The notes beneath the pieces are model-generated. The model did no database searches. It was given only the letters and a program-made list of their open reading frames with translations, and was not told the DNA's origin. Below, piece after piece: positions 22,231 through 34,859 of a stretch of 64,000 nt of DNA. This stretch comes from Loripinus fragilis (taxonomy: Eukaryota; Mollusca; Bivalvia; Lucinida; Lucinidae). The DNA lies in the NCBI GenBank assembly GCA_964019695.1, contig OZ026517.1:55731672-55795671 (forward strand). Reading direction: 5' to 3'. Position 1 is the first letter of the stretch. Each line of letters begins with the position of its first letter. The translations under genes were made by a program, and so were the position numbers.

Positions 22231-22727
22231 CAGGGTGGGTAGTCACGTGGTTTCTGTTAGGATACACTGTACGGAAAAATGGCGGACTTCTTTCCACACC
22301 GATGTTTTAAGCAAAAGTAAGTAGACATTTCTGCATGTTTTTTTCATCTTTACACAGAAAGTTATACACCATTTTCCAGACCCAATTTTTCCCGATCTAA
22401 CGATGCCAGGATATCCTCATAAAGCTTCTTACTTTGAGTACAGACTCTGTCACAATTTTTTTAGCGGCGAAGATCGGGCCTGAATTTGGAAATAAGCTGT
22501 ACGGACAACATTTGTGACAGAGTTAGTACTCAAAGTAAGAAGCTTAAAGATGCTATCCTGGTAGCGTTTGATAGGGAAAAATGTGGGCTGGAAAATGGTG
22601 TATAACTTTCTGGGTATAGATGAGAAATCATAGAGAAATCTTCCTACATTCGATCAGAATGTCCGTACAGTGTATTCGAACATCCGTACAGTGTATCCAA
22701 GCAAAAACCACGTGACTACCCACCCTG
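22231..22727. mobile_element. Foldback element, near-complete palindrome
   Basis: The outer arms CAGGGTGGGTAGTCACGTGG (22231-22250) and CCACGTGACTACCCACCCTG (ending 22727) pair perfectly. Pairing continues inward almost to the centre: GTATACACTGTACGGA-like with TCCGTACAGTGTAT, AAAGTTATACACC with GGTGTATAACTTT, and AAGCTTCTTACTTTGAGTAC with GTACTCAAAGTAAGAAGCTT around 22421-22545. The flanks TACAT and TACAC suggest a 4-5 bp duplication. A duplicated TCCGTACAGTGTAT at the right arm is a small internal repeat. No coding frame. Confidence 0.85.
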
Positions 22728-23468
22728 TACACGTAATCTACAAATTCCTCTATCAGCTAATTTAGTTTGAAGCTCCTAGCTGTAATAGTTTTTTTAAATA
22801 TATTAATGACACAAATTCATAAGCATACGTGACCGTAGCAATCATTTTTGGAAGATATCCATAAAGAAACTGAGTACAGCTGCAATATCAGCCATTTTAG
22901 GACGTTGTTCGCAATATCTCTAAGGGTATTTGTTTTGCTGGAATTTGCATATGAGTCAACCATATACTTTGTTCGAACAAGTTATATTGTGACGTGAAAT
23001 ATGTTGGCTTACCTACGTGTAAACTCATTATTATGTACGAGACCTACATAACTAAACAGAGGACTGAGGTGCAAAAATCATTTGAGACTACAATTACACA
23101 TGGGCGCCCAGCGAATACTCAGATCATTCGGCGCATCCTAACAGTATGATCAGAATCTTCGTTGTGCGCTCAATAGATGGTAAGGGACTCTGGGCGTTCT
23201 TGTGCGACCAGCAAATACTGATCAGACTGCGCGGATACACAGTCTGATCTTCGCTGGGCGCACATCTGAACTTGTAAGAAATGCCCTGGTATTTTTGCTT
23301 GCGGCGCTCTCGCTTTTGGAATAGTGATACCGTCTAGCTGGTTGTCTATTTATATAAACTAACTTCAACGGACTTGTGGGAATATGACGTTTAAAAACCC
23401 AATATTAAAACCGCAATTAAAGATAACTATCGAAAACGGAAGTACTGTTAGTATAACGTTGGGCGTAG
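22728..23468. other. No gene; palindromic block at 23202-23262
   Basis: GTGCGACCAGC...GCTGGGCGCAC with inner GATCAGACTG...CAGTCTGATC forms a two-tier hairpin. Related palindromes occur near 44545-44575. Nothing else recognised. Confidence 0.5.
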
Positions 23469-24010
23469 ACTTTTGAAGGTCTTGTGAACCTTCAAAACCT
23501 TTTTTTAACTCCTATTGATTGAAAAGCCAGTAATGAGAGAAACCAAATGTCGAAAAGCCCATCAAAAATTCAAAATAGTTACCAAGTTATGAAGGTTTCA
23601 AAATTTAATTAGATAAAAATATGCGAGATGCTCATATGACGTCATTTGAGCTCTTTGAAATATTAAAATTTAATATATTTCATTTATTTGAACATTATTT
23701 AATATTTTATTTGCTGAAAATGATTCAATATTATAAAATACAACATTTGCTTATAAAAACTTTATTGTGCTGTTTTTAATTACTTAGAAATCGCACAACA
23801 TAAAATATAACATTTTGAAAATATCATCTCAAGACAAAAATGTGGGCGGGGCTTATATGCTAATTTGCATAATTTTTAAACGTGCATAACTTTTGACTCA
23901 GTTGGAATTTTGAGATGGGGTTTTCATCATTTTGGTTTTTTCATCACCGTCATTTAAATCATGAAGACTTTCAAAAATGTTATAGAAGCTTCACAAGACC
24001 TTTAAGAGTT
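23469..24010. mobile_element. MITE with GAAGGTCTTGTGAA ends
   Basis: Left CTTTTGAAGGTCTTGTGAAC and the reverse complement of the right end (TCTTAAAGGTCTTGTGAAGC) match. The interior is very AT-rich and non-coding, with a TGACGTCA site near 23638. Confidence 0.6.
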
Positions 24011-24149
24011 AAAAAACGTCCCCAAGTAAACACACCTTCAATTGAAAACAAAGCCATCTAAACGAGCCTCACATTATCTGATTATTATCTACATCGTGAA
24101 AGAATTAACATGAATTAAGGCACTGCCTTATGACGGACACGACACACAA

Positions 24150-24520
24150 TTTTTATGCGCCCAAAGGGTAATCACACTGTTCATTCAAAGTGCCTGAGTC
24201 TCCACATCGTGTCAGGAGCATACCTCCTTTACTGTTAAAGGTAGGAATTCCAAAATCGCTCTGTGGATGCATCTTAGAGTGCAATTTGTTGTGTACTATT
24301 TTTGGGGTCACTTTGACCTTGACCTCGAGCCTCAGTCGTCCTAGAGTATCGTGTCCTGAGCAAATCTCAGAAAATTTCGTGTTTGGATGCATTATGGTGT
24401 TGTTGATTGTAGCATACTATATTGGGGTCACTATGACCTTGACCTCTGACTTTGGTCTTTTAAAATCGTGTGCCGAGCATATTTCCTATACAACATGGCA
24501 AACAAATCCCATATTGGGGA
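24150..24520 (+). repeat. Tandem GGTCACT-TGACCTTGACC repeat family, plus-strand copy
   Basis: Two to three units with GGGGTCACTTTGACCTTGAC, GAGCATA(C/T)TTCC, TAGGAATTCCAAAAT and GGATGCAT. They are the reverse complement of the array at 43200-44120. A TATGCGCCCAAAGGG end lies near 24156. Confidence 0.65.
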
Positions 24521-24567
24521 TACATGTTGGGGTAGTGGAAAGATTGCATACTATTTTAAGTTGTATG

Positions 24568-24984
24568 AAGGGTTTCATTGTGGAACTTTGAAACTATTAG
24601 AGGGTCACTGATGAAGCCTTAATGGCAGAAACTAGCTAGTCCGGCCCAGGAAATATGCACACTCTAGTTTCAGTTCTTTGGTGCAGTCTTTGCTCCCAAG
24701 GGATACCCTTTTAAGAACATATTTGACTTCACTACAGCTGGTGACTGGGACTGTGTGGCGGCGGTAGAACGTCTCCCTGTCCTTCACTATAGTGTAGATC
24801 TTATTTTCTTGTCCTTTGGGATCATGGGTTTCTTTGTGGAACTTTGAAAGTATTAGAGGGTCACTGATGAAGCATAAATGGCAGAAACTAGCTAGTCTGG
24901 CCCAGGAAATATGCACGCTCTAGTTTCAGTTCCTTGGTGCAGTATTTACTTCCAAAGGATACCCTTTTAAGAACATATTTGTTT
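24568..24984. repeat. Direct duplication, about 158 bp, 259-bp period
   Basis: 24568-24725 and about 24826-24984 are nearly identical (GTGGAACTTTGAAA, then CAGAAACTAGCTAGT, ATACCCTTTTAAGAACATAT), separated by about 100 unique bases. The minus-strand 94-residue frame crossing it is unassigned. Confidence 0.7.
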
Positions 24985-26062
<1,078 letters not shown>

Positions 26063-26063
26063 G

Positions 26064-26285
26064 GAGATAGACGGCAGGCTTAAACAATTCTGCTTCTTAG
26101 ACGCTGACTGTCTAGTGTTGGGGAAAACCAGTGCACTTCTTGGTGTTTGGTTGCGAAATACACTGTGAAACCACCTTAACGATAGTTTTGCTAGCGACGC
26201 TAGCGAGATTTGAACCTGCGTGGAAGAGGTATCCAGCTTGTTAGAGCTAAACATGCTACTGAATGAGCTATCCGAGCGCCCAATG
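26064..26285 (-). mobile_element. tRNA-derived SINE, second family
   Basis: On the minus strand: GGGCGCTCGGATAGCTCATT, A-box-like TAGCTCATTCAGTAGCATG, B-box-like AGGTTCAAATC, then a body with GTTTTCCCCAACACTAG and a simple-repeat tail. The body differs from the GGGACGTAA family. The head has the layout of a tRNA, but the stems are imperfect. Confidence 0.65.
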
Positions 26286-26304
26286 TCCATTAAATTTTTC
26301 AATC

Positions 26305-26445
26305 CTCTTGATGGGGAAGATAGCTGATTGCATTGATTAGTTTGTCTTCTTGGTGTCTTGTGATTGTTGTGTGGCTTTTTCTTGTGGTGTCATGGTTTTG
26401 TCTGCAGTTTGTGATTGTGGTATTTCCTGATCATAGTTGCTATTT
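26305..26445 (+). repeat. RT-element 3' tail, copy
   Basis: Matches 57540-57690: CTTGATGGGGAAGA, TTTGTCTTCTTGGTGTCTTG, TTTGTGATTGTGGTATTTCC. More diverged than the 10.3-kb copy. Confidence 0.65.
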
Positions 26446-27697
26446 CTGAATACATGCATGCTAAGATAGTATATAATACTTGTCCCGTGCCAAAGCTCGT
26501 ATGATTAATCTGTTGCACGGATATTAACTGGCGTCTAGACGACATAGAGGTAAATAATCCTCAGCTCCAGATAAATTGGACATAGATCATTATCGATAGT
26601 TGTATCAATTTCAGACCTCTATTCACGAAAGGCTTCCCGTCAAACTATTGTTTAGGTGCATGAGCACCTAAACACAATATATAAGGTGAGAATTAGAGCT
26701 GTACCATGGAGGAGCATGTGACCAAATGTAACCAATCATGGGACCTCTGTCTAAGATTAAACTGATGTCATTTGTAAATATAGATTTGTCATTTTCTGGT
26801 CTCCCAGTCTATCTTGAAATTCTGATTGCATCATGTTCTTCAAAGATTGACCTAGGCCGACCTGGTATGACATTTAGCCACTATTCTGCTGAAGAGAATA
26901 ATAAGACAGTTGGTCAGTCAGAAATCCAAAGTAAAAAGGAAGCTTATTAAAGCACAGATAACATGAAATTATACATGGATTTTGAAGAGGCAAATAGTCA
27001 AGTAGATTCTTTATGTGGTGCCTTACCCAGAGATGATTTGCAAATGCATAAATGCATAAAGTCTGACATCTCTAAGGTCATGTACCAGATGAAATGTATG
27101 GACCCTTTGCATGCTAGTCCTACTGTTAACCTTTTAGACCCTAATCAGACTAGCAAAATGTTGGTTGTCATCCAAATCCAAACTGTTTGACATACTTATG
27201 GTATTGGATGGTACTTAAAGTCTAGACTGGCATCAGTCCTGAAAACAAATTGATACACCAGAAAAAATAAGAGTATCTTTTATTTTTAGTTGGAGGTATT
27301 AGACTGGCCCCATCCCAATTTTCCATTCAAGCACTCTTACTAAATGATTGCAGCCTTTTGAGTGTGCTAGCAGAGAGCAGATACAATTATAATGACTAAT
27401 TTGTTCAGTGGAATGGAACAGTTTGTATAATTTTGGTAACAGGCATTTTGCGGATCCTAATATATTTCTCTGAAGTTATTTTAAAACAAAAGATAATCCT
27501 CTTTTAGCTAACCTAGGTCAGGACTTCCTTGATGTGTCTGTTCATCATCAGTGTCATTAATATATACTGACTGACAAAAGAAACGCTATAGGTAAAATTC
27601 AAAGCCATGTCACATCAATGTTTATACATTAGGTAATAAATGTAAATTCGGATTATTTTTTACTTTTAAATGCATGTTAATGGTGTACCTCAAAATG
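26446..27697. other. No recognised gene; two small open frames
   Basis: Frames at 26738-26950 (70 residues) and 26963-27190 (75 residues) are adjacent on the plus strand. Neither shows a motif I know. They could be pieces of one decayed gene, but nothing ties them together. Confidence 0.25.
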
Positions 27698-27702
27698 TAC
27701 CG

Positions 27703-28268
27703 CAGAGGAACAGATAAGCCGCTTTTGGGGGTATTTAAGCAATTAAATTTGTGAAAAAAGCAATTGTTTTCAAATGAAGGGTTATCAAAAAGGAATTAAA
27801 TTTTGGAAAAAGCAATGGTTTTATAAATGAAGGGGTAGCGAAAAGCAATTAAATTTTGGAAAAGCAAAAGAAAAAACAAACTGATCTAAATATGAATATA
27901 TCCCATGTTAGCACACTTAGTGTGGTAGCCAGTTCAAGCCTTTCTTTTGTTGTGATGTTACTAAGTCTCCTTTGAAGTTTGATACATTAAGCAAGTCATT
28001 TGTCAGTTACTGGCTAAAGTATTTGCACAAAGTACTTAAAGTCATTCAATCTGTATGTTTCTTCCATTACGAAAACTAAGATTATTATTTAAATTATTAA
28101 CTAAGATTATTAGGTACTTTAATTAATAATTATAACTTATAAATAAGCAATTTCGAAAATCTATGTGGGGTAAAAAATATTTTAAGCAATTGTTTTTGGA
28201 AAAAAGCAATTCATAAAAATCGTGTGGGGTAAATACCCAATTGAACTGAAAGCTTATCTGGACCTCTG
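27703..28268. mobile_element. MITE with CAGAGG-CAGATAAGC ends and 5-bp TSD
   Basis: Left CAGAGGAACAGATAAGC (27703) and right GCTTATCTGGACCTCTG (ending 28268) are inverted repeats. The flanking TACCG at 27698-27702 and 28269-28273 is a perfect 5-bp duplication. The interior has repeated AAGCAATTAAATTTTGGAAA blocks (27740-27870) and an inverted ATTT-CCCCAC end. Non-coding. Confidence 0.75.
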
Positions 28269-28273
28269 TACCG

Positions 28274-29705
28274 TCCGAGAAAATTCAATGGGTAAAATCA
28301 AAACATGGAAAATTGATGTGTGGTTTATTGAAAACAAAAACATCAATATTTTTAGGGAGCACACAAAATTTTGGTACTTTATTGTTTGGTAAAACCCTAT
28401 AAAACCTACCCAATGGCTTAAAGGTCTACATTATGGTCAGACATTTTCTACATGTAGTATCGAAGGTTCATTCGCAAGAGCTCATGCTCGATAATACAAT
28501 CTGTACAAATAATCTTTTCAAACACCTATTCTGCCTTGGACCCAGTATAATTGGGTCCGAGATTCTGCTGACCCTAAGATTTGTTAAACAAGACCTATTA
28601 TAATAATAATAAAAGTAAAGGAATGCTGTCATAAAAATAACCTACTTGCCAAACCTAAACTATTGGCGGCTTTTTAAAAGCAGCCAACTTGTTTTTAAAT
28701 AATTGTAAATAATAATGATAACAAAAAATCCAGAAAACGAATGTGATAAAGAACAACGTTGTGCAATAACTACTCTTCATGTATTTCCAATTTAATGTTT
28801 TTAGATATTTTATTCTTAGTAACATTATACGTCGGAAATATGTTTTATCGCATCCTCACCGCTTAAGCTGTGCCATTTGCACATGTACATAGTGTTGATA
28901 GTTTTTATATGTACCATTGTTTTGTGTGTTTGTATGTTCTATAGAGGGCCACTTGGTAGACTGGCTATACTAGCTAAAAAGGCAACCCTCTGAATATATA
29001 GTATAAATAAATAAATATGATCTATAGATAAGAATAAGGAGTTTTGCACTTTTTTTCAACTAGGCAAGCCCTCCTTTTAAAAAGGAAAATTTATTTTTGA
29101 TTAATTTTAGTCACTATATAGCGACTGTGTAAACAGTCTGTTTCCATCTCATACTTCGTGTGGTTACCGTCTGGCCATGTGGATATACATGTACTGTCAA
29201 ACACTAGAGTAGCGCAGCAAGAGCTTATTTATGTATGCCGATACTTAAAAAACTTAGCATATATCACCAGGCTGACCGAAAAGAGTGAACCTTTTCTTTG
29301 CCCATTGTTACATTTTGAACATTTTCTGTCACAATGAAAATTTGTCATTTACCATTCAAACTACAACGCCAGAATGAGAAATGAAACAAAATCGTGACAT
29401 TATCATAACGTTAAGACGCCATGTGATGGCGACGTTGTTTTAGAATACGAAATTTGACCTTGGGGAATGTTCTTTAACAGTATATAAAATCTTCTTCGTT
29501 ACCTTGGGGAATGCCATGCAAATTTCCGAGCTTTGTAATGGATAGCTGCCCCGTAATGCGCAGTAGTACATTTTTAAACGATTCGATGGGTAAGGAATGC
29601 GTTTAGTACAAAACTACGGCTAACTATTCCCATATCTTCCTGTCATATCCGTCGGCCAGTGGACAAATGGGTCTCGAATTGTTATTAAAGAGAAGGGACG
29701 TTCTC
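28274..29705. other. No recognised gene
   Basis: AT-rich. A GGACCCAGTATAATTGGGTCC hairpin lies near 28538. No coding motif. Confidence 0.4.
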
Positions 29706-30764
29706 TTATGCCCCTATTAAACACAGACCACGAATCCCCCGAATCATCAAGAATCGATAAATGTTATGATTCAGCAGGATTCATGGAGAATCGTAAAATT
29801 TTCAACCCATTCCGTGATGTTCTACGATAAAGATACGAAACAGATAAGAAACAGTTACGAATTTTCGCGGGATTCGGCTGGATTCGGCCTGAGTCGCCAC
29901 GATACTGTGCCGAAGTCCTTACGATGTGCAATATCATATTTGGAAACACTGAAATAAGTTAAAGAATCGATCACGAATTAGCTAAGAATACGCCGAATGC
30001 AACACGAATTTGGCACAAATTTACAGAAATCCGCGACGATTCGCGAGATTTCTCTCACGATAGCTATAAAAAAAAAAGGCCCATCAATGCATGCTTCGGG
30101 GGCATCAGTTCCAAAATGAATGTTCCTCGTAAAGCAGCAGTAGAGTTGATCCTGCAACTTGAGTGTTGAAAACAGCTACTTATATAGCTAGAAGAGTATA
30201 TACGTTCAAGTCGAGAGGCCCTGGCCCAGACTCTTTGACTTACAAAAATATGGTACATGTAGTTTGCAATTGGCAAAATTACCAGCCAGGAGTTACTGAC
30301 TGATCCTAATTGTGCTCCAGAATCTGCCAAATCTGTTTTCACTTCTAGGACTTGCTCACATGCGCGTGACGGGGTAGTTACTCTTAGGGGAATCATTCTA
30401 CTTTCTCTTCCTTGGTTTTATTGCTTGTCTTAATCTCCCGATTCCCCACGAATAAGCTAAGAGTAGCTACGAATGCTGAAGAACACCTCCGAATCGATTA
30501 GTTACGATGTCCGAGAATGCATTAGGAATTTGGTACGAATCAAGCACGATTTTTCGAATCGGGGAATTCGTGGCTAAAGTTTTAAACAGTTCAAAAGTTT
30601 TGAGCCGAATTCCCGATAGACCTACAAATGTACAAATTGCAAGAACTGTCTATGGACTCTGCGATTCTGATAAGATCTTCGCGAACTGAGTACGTTTATG
30701 CCACGAATCCAAATACTCGTGGCATTTCGTGGGATTCGGTGCTTGTGTGGAATAGGGGTATTAA
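29706..30764 (-). mobile_element. ATTCG-rich MITE, copy 2 (inverted relative to copy 1)
   Basis: Same family and length as 11191-12250 but reversed, as shown by the unique centre (GCATCAGTTCCAAAATGAAT here, its complement near 11835-11860). The right end TGTGTGGAATAGGGGTA is intact. The left end TGCCCCTATTAAACACAG is altered. Both are flanked by TTA. The minus-strand 110-residue frame over the centre is not matched by an equivalent intact frame in copy 1, so I do not call it a gene. Confidence 0.75.
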
Positions 30765-30789
30765 ATATGATATATACAATATTGAATTA

Positions 30790-31110
30790 CTTTACAAGCT
30801 GGCTTTTGACCCGGTGCCATCGACCTACATTTCAAGGTCTATCGACTTTATCAATATTTTAGTCGCGTCTATATAATTACATGTAAAGTGTTTTTTTTTT
30901 CTGCAGCAAAGCTGTGGGTTTGAAACCTGCCATAGTTATTTTCATTGGCCTTCTCTTCATACACAAGCATTGACCTGGCGCCCTTGACCTACATTTCAGG
31001 GTCCATTGACTCCGGCAATACCTTACGTCGGGTCTAGAATTAAACTTCCCTGCATCAGTGATAGTTGCGAGTAAAGTTTGAAACTTTGCATAGTAATTGT
31101 CCTTGATTTC
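30790..31110 (+). repeat. Two imperfect tandem units, about 165 bp
   Basis: TGACCCGGTGCCATCGACCT (about 30807) and TGACCTGGCGCCCTTGACCT (about 30972) begin similar stretches, each followed by TACATTTCA-GGTC and, later, GTTTGAAAC. Confidence 0.5.
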
Positions 31111-31666
31111 TTAAAAATTGCTTGAATTCTGACGAAATGACATGTGAAAAATGTTTCAAAACGACAGTCTTTAAATACGTCTCATGACGTTGTCTGCTGG
31201 AGATAATGTACTAATCATTTGTAACAATACCCCCCCCTCCTCCTCAGCCCCGGGGAACAGCCACTGGACTTTTATTTTGCTTCCAGCGAATCTGCACTGT
31301 GAGGATGAAGAGATCGTAAACCCCCGCTATTAGTCCCCGCTCTACTGGGACCAGCGAGTTGGTGACATCCCAATTGCAAATCTAGTTGAATTCGTGTATG
31401 AATATTTGTCTCTAAATTAGGTTTATTTGGTAGAACTCTCGAAACTTTAAATTTTGAAGATACCTTTATTAAGATTCAAAGTACCGTCAATTTGAAGTTC
31501 CTAAAAATCATGCGTTTCCTGATTTTTCTGCAACTATTAAGGATGCTGATTTGAAACGCGCAATTTCTTCTGGATTTGTGACAGTAATTGTGCTTATACA
31601 AGCTTAAGGGTACTAAATTAAATTTTAAAAACATCACGAGTCCCTTTGTTTCCGATATAGTCTGGT
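31111..31666. other. No recognised gene
   Basis: Contains a GTCCCCGCTCTACTGGGAC-type GC-rich block at about 31338, probably the end of a dispersed repeat. No partner found here. Confidence 0.3.
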
Positions 31667-32410
31667 GTATGAAATTTAAAAAGGCCCTTAATAAGGAGAA
31701 AAATACACCCCTCATTAGAAAAGATGAAAATGGTCTCAAGTTAAAGCTTATTATTACTAGTTTCAATATCCGCCTGTTGACACTGCGAAAAAGTGTAGCG
31801 CCATAGTGTAAAATGGGCAGATAACTCTATACCATGCATGTCAGAAATTTACTAGACAGTCATTTAAACAATGAAAACGACATGTTTTCACACTTAAATC
31901 CAAAAATTAATATTTTTCAAAAGTAAAATTAATTTCAAGGAGACTCTTATTTTTATTTGAATCATTGAAGTTATATTGACGTAAATGACGTCACGTTACG
32001 TAATTCAAGCCTCCAAAATCTTTAAAATAAACTTTTTCACATCAATTCTTCAGCTGGATATTCAATGCTCTGTCAAATATGTGTAATTATCAAACCCCAA
32101 AATGTCTTAGCTTTGCAAATATATAAAAGGTTGATTCCTACTATTTATACGCAGAAAGTTATAACGCTTTAAAGATGCCAACCCCTTTGTGAGCAATCCG
32201 CCATATTTGACGTGTTTTCATAAGTATATGGAATTCGAATAAGCCCTAAATAAGGAGAAATACACCAATCATTCGATAGGATGAGGATGGTCTTAAGTTA
32301 AAGCTTACCATCTCTACTTTCAATATCCAGGTGTTGACACTTCGAAAAAAAGTGTAGCGTCATATTGTAAAATGGGGAGATAACTCGATACTATGATATT
32401 CGAAATTTAT
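31667..32410 (+). repeat. Pair of direct repeats of about 180 bp flanking 380 bp
   Basis: 31667-31850 and 32229-32410 share AATAAGGAGAAA, AAGTTAAAGCTTA, TTTCAATATCC, GTTGACACT and AAAAAGTGTAGCG, ending in AGAAATTT/CGAAATTT. The enclosed 380 bp is different sequence. Either a duplicated segment or small terminal direct repeats; no priming site or polypurine tract recognised. Confidence 0.55.
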
Positions 32411-32639
32411 GTGGACAAATAATGCAATATTGCATACCCATTGAAGAACTTATGTTGTGAGATGTAATATGTTTTTTTGATATGTGCGATTTAATTTTTG
32501 TAATAAGAATAATAGCTATTTTAATCTTGCCTTAATCCATTTTCCAAAATTCAAAAGGGGTCAAGGTCAAACATCTGTTATTTAATTGGTGATTAATTCT
32601 TAAAACTATATCTAAAAAGTTCCTTGACAGATAGTCTGG
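32411..32639. other. No recognised feature
   Basis: AT-rich lead-in to the foldback array. Confidence 0.3.
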
Positions 32640-33329
32640 TGACCAACTTTGATAACCTTGGACAATTTTTCATGGATGCCAATTTGTTAATTATGACCAC
32701 TATAATGCGAAACAAAGCTGTCTAAACATAAACCTGTTTAGGCTATGAGAATATGCATGTATCCTTAGCAACCCATAACGGATTCGAGAATGGGGGTTTG
32801 CCTACAAAATTACTCATATCTCAGCTGATACTTATCCTGGACTACAAAACTTGATATCAAATCTTAGACATAGACCTTTTATTTATTTTGTCACATATGC
32901 AAATTATAATAATCTCATTTGCATATTCATAAATATTTATTAAAACATTAAAAATGTGATTCTAGAAAGGGTGTATCTACAAAACCAATAATATCTCAGC
33001 TGCTCAACGTATCATAGACTACTAAAATTAGTACCAAATAAAAGCTTTGTCACTTGTCTTCAATTTCATGGTCAGATATACAAATTATCTAATTTGCAAA
33101 ATTTGCTAATTCATGAAAATAAGAAGAAAAGTTGAAACATAGAAAGGAAACATCATTAAAAAAACTTAAACAGGTTGATTTCAACCTAATGTTATCATTG
33201 TTGCATGTTGTTATGTCATCAGTGATCAGTGATACAATTTGACATGTCCATTAATCCAGTGGTCCTATATTTGCATATTTTTGACTATACGAGGGCGGAA
33301 TCAAAAGTAATGCAACCAATGATGTTAAA

Positions 33330-34140
33330 TGACAACTAAAGGTGGGATTGCATTTTTGTTTATTTCAAATTGTCATAATACCATCCCTTCACAGATACAC
33401 AAATTTTCAAACTTTTAATCTAATCCTTGGAGATTTTCTCATAGTCTTTTTGGGGTATACCTCTAAGGAGGTTTAATATGGCGACACCTAACTTTTGTCG
33501 GGAGGTATATTTCTGCCAGCAAGATTTTTCTTAAGACGAGGGAAGAGAAAAAAGTCACAGGGGACTAGATCAGGGGAATAGGGTGAATGTAGTAGAACAT
33601 AGACCCCCTGTTTTTTTCCAAAAACGACGCCACACTTCCGGCCTTGTGACTTGAGGCATTGTCATGTTAAAAATAAATACCACAGATACCTATCTTCGGT
33701 CAGCATTTCTGGTAGAATTTGACAAATTTTCTAAGAACTTTGTTCCTGTAAAACCTTGTATTCATTACTTGCCTTTGGGTATAGAGACTTGTATTGCTAG
33801 TCCGTTAGGAGTGAAAAATATGGCATACATAACCTTTTTTACAGGCCTTCTTGCATTTTGGTAAGCCATACTCGATTACTTATTTTTCGAAATAGTGCAT
33901 CCAAGACTCATCATATGTTACTACATTCATAAATAATTTCTGATCATATCTTGGAAATCGTTTTAACAGTTTGCGCGCCGTCCTAACATGCGTGTATTTT
34001 TGCTCCTCATTGAGCAAATGTGGGGCCCACCAAGTGCTTTCCTTCTTCATTTTCAAAATATTTGCCAAAAGCGCAGTGCAAATGCTTTTGGTTTGCCAAC
34101 CATATCCGCAATCTGCTGAGAAGTATATCATTGCGCCTAA
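33330..34140 (-). pseudogene. mariner transposase, dead
   Basis: The best-preserved block, 33880-34131, reads WAPHLLNEEQKYTHVRTAR, then VTYDESWMHYFEK, the first catalytic Asp region (VTGDE in active relatives). Further on, in shifted frames, DNASSHKA (second Asp, about 33650) and a decayed HPPYSPDL-type stretch near 33580-33600 appear, with an in-frame stop where the third acidic residue region should be. Several frameshifts. The N-terminal DNA-binding part should lie beyond the nested MITE but is not recognisable. Confidence 0.8.
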
Positions 34141-34352
34141 TTTTACTTTATATATTTTTATAACAATCTTTGGACTACTTGCAGATTTAGATCTACAATT
34201 TTTTGGAGCACTTGTAACAGACCCTACGCCTGCACTGAAATCCCCAACCTATCTGTAAACTGTGGAAAATGACATTGAATTACTAACATAAACAGTACAT
34301 ATGTCAGCATAAATGTCCGTTGAACCTCTGCTAAGTAATGCGCGAGTCTTAA

Positions 34353-34859
34353 AGGGGACAGCAACCCTAATGATAAGTATGTTTTATCAGAAAGAGCTCT
34401 ATGAACCATGAATTTTGATACAAGTATCATCAAAATCAGTTGAAAAATAGGCAAGTTATGGGCATTTAAAAATTCAATATTGCCAACATTTAGCCGCCAT
34501 TTTGAATATTTGATTAGTTTTCAGAATTTTTTCAACTGCTTATTTTTTAGTTATCACTACTATCACATCATCTGTGTTTCAGCAGATATGTAGCTTTATA
34601 CACAAGGAAAATGTTTCATTAAAGATTAATGCGAATAATCCATTCGTTTGTCTTTTATTTTGATTACGCATATCTAATTAGGCTGAGTGACGTCACTAAG
34701 CCTACAATATGGCCGCTTTCATTACAGTCCATTTGCAAATATTCAAACGCCCATAACTTCCACATTTTTCAACCGATTTAGACGAAACTGGTAACAAAAT
34801 TCATGGTTTATGAAGATATTTCATATAAAACATAGTAATCACCAGGGTTGCCGTCCCCT
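34353..34859. mobile_element. MITE with TTAA duplication nested in mariner
   Basis: Ends AGGGGACAGCAACCCT and AGGGTTGCCGTCCCCT are inverted with one mismatch. TTAA lies on both sides (34349-34352 and 34860-34863). TTAA is the target of piggyBac and Kolobok elements. Terminal AGGG leans to Kolobok (inference). 507 bp, non-coding. Confidence 0.8.

Noticed and set aside
30064..30396. 110-residue minus-strand gene in the ATTCG MITE
   Set aside because: No equivalent intact frame in the 11.2-kb copy and no recognised domain.
31227..31385. Complete MITE around the GC-rich block
   Set aside because: I recognise one possible end but could not find a matching inverted partner.
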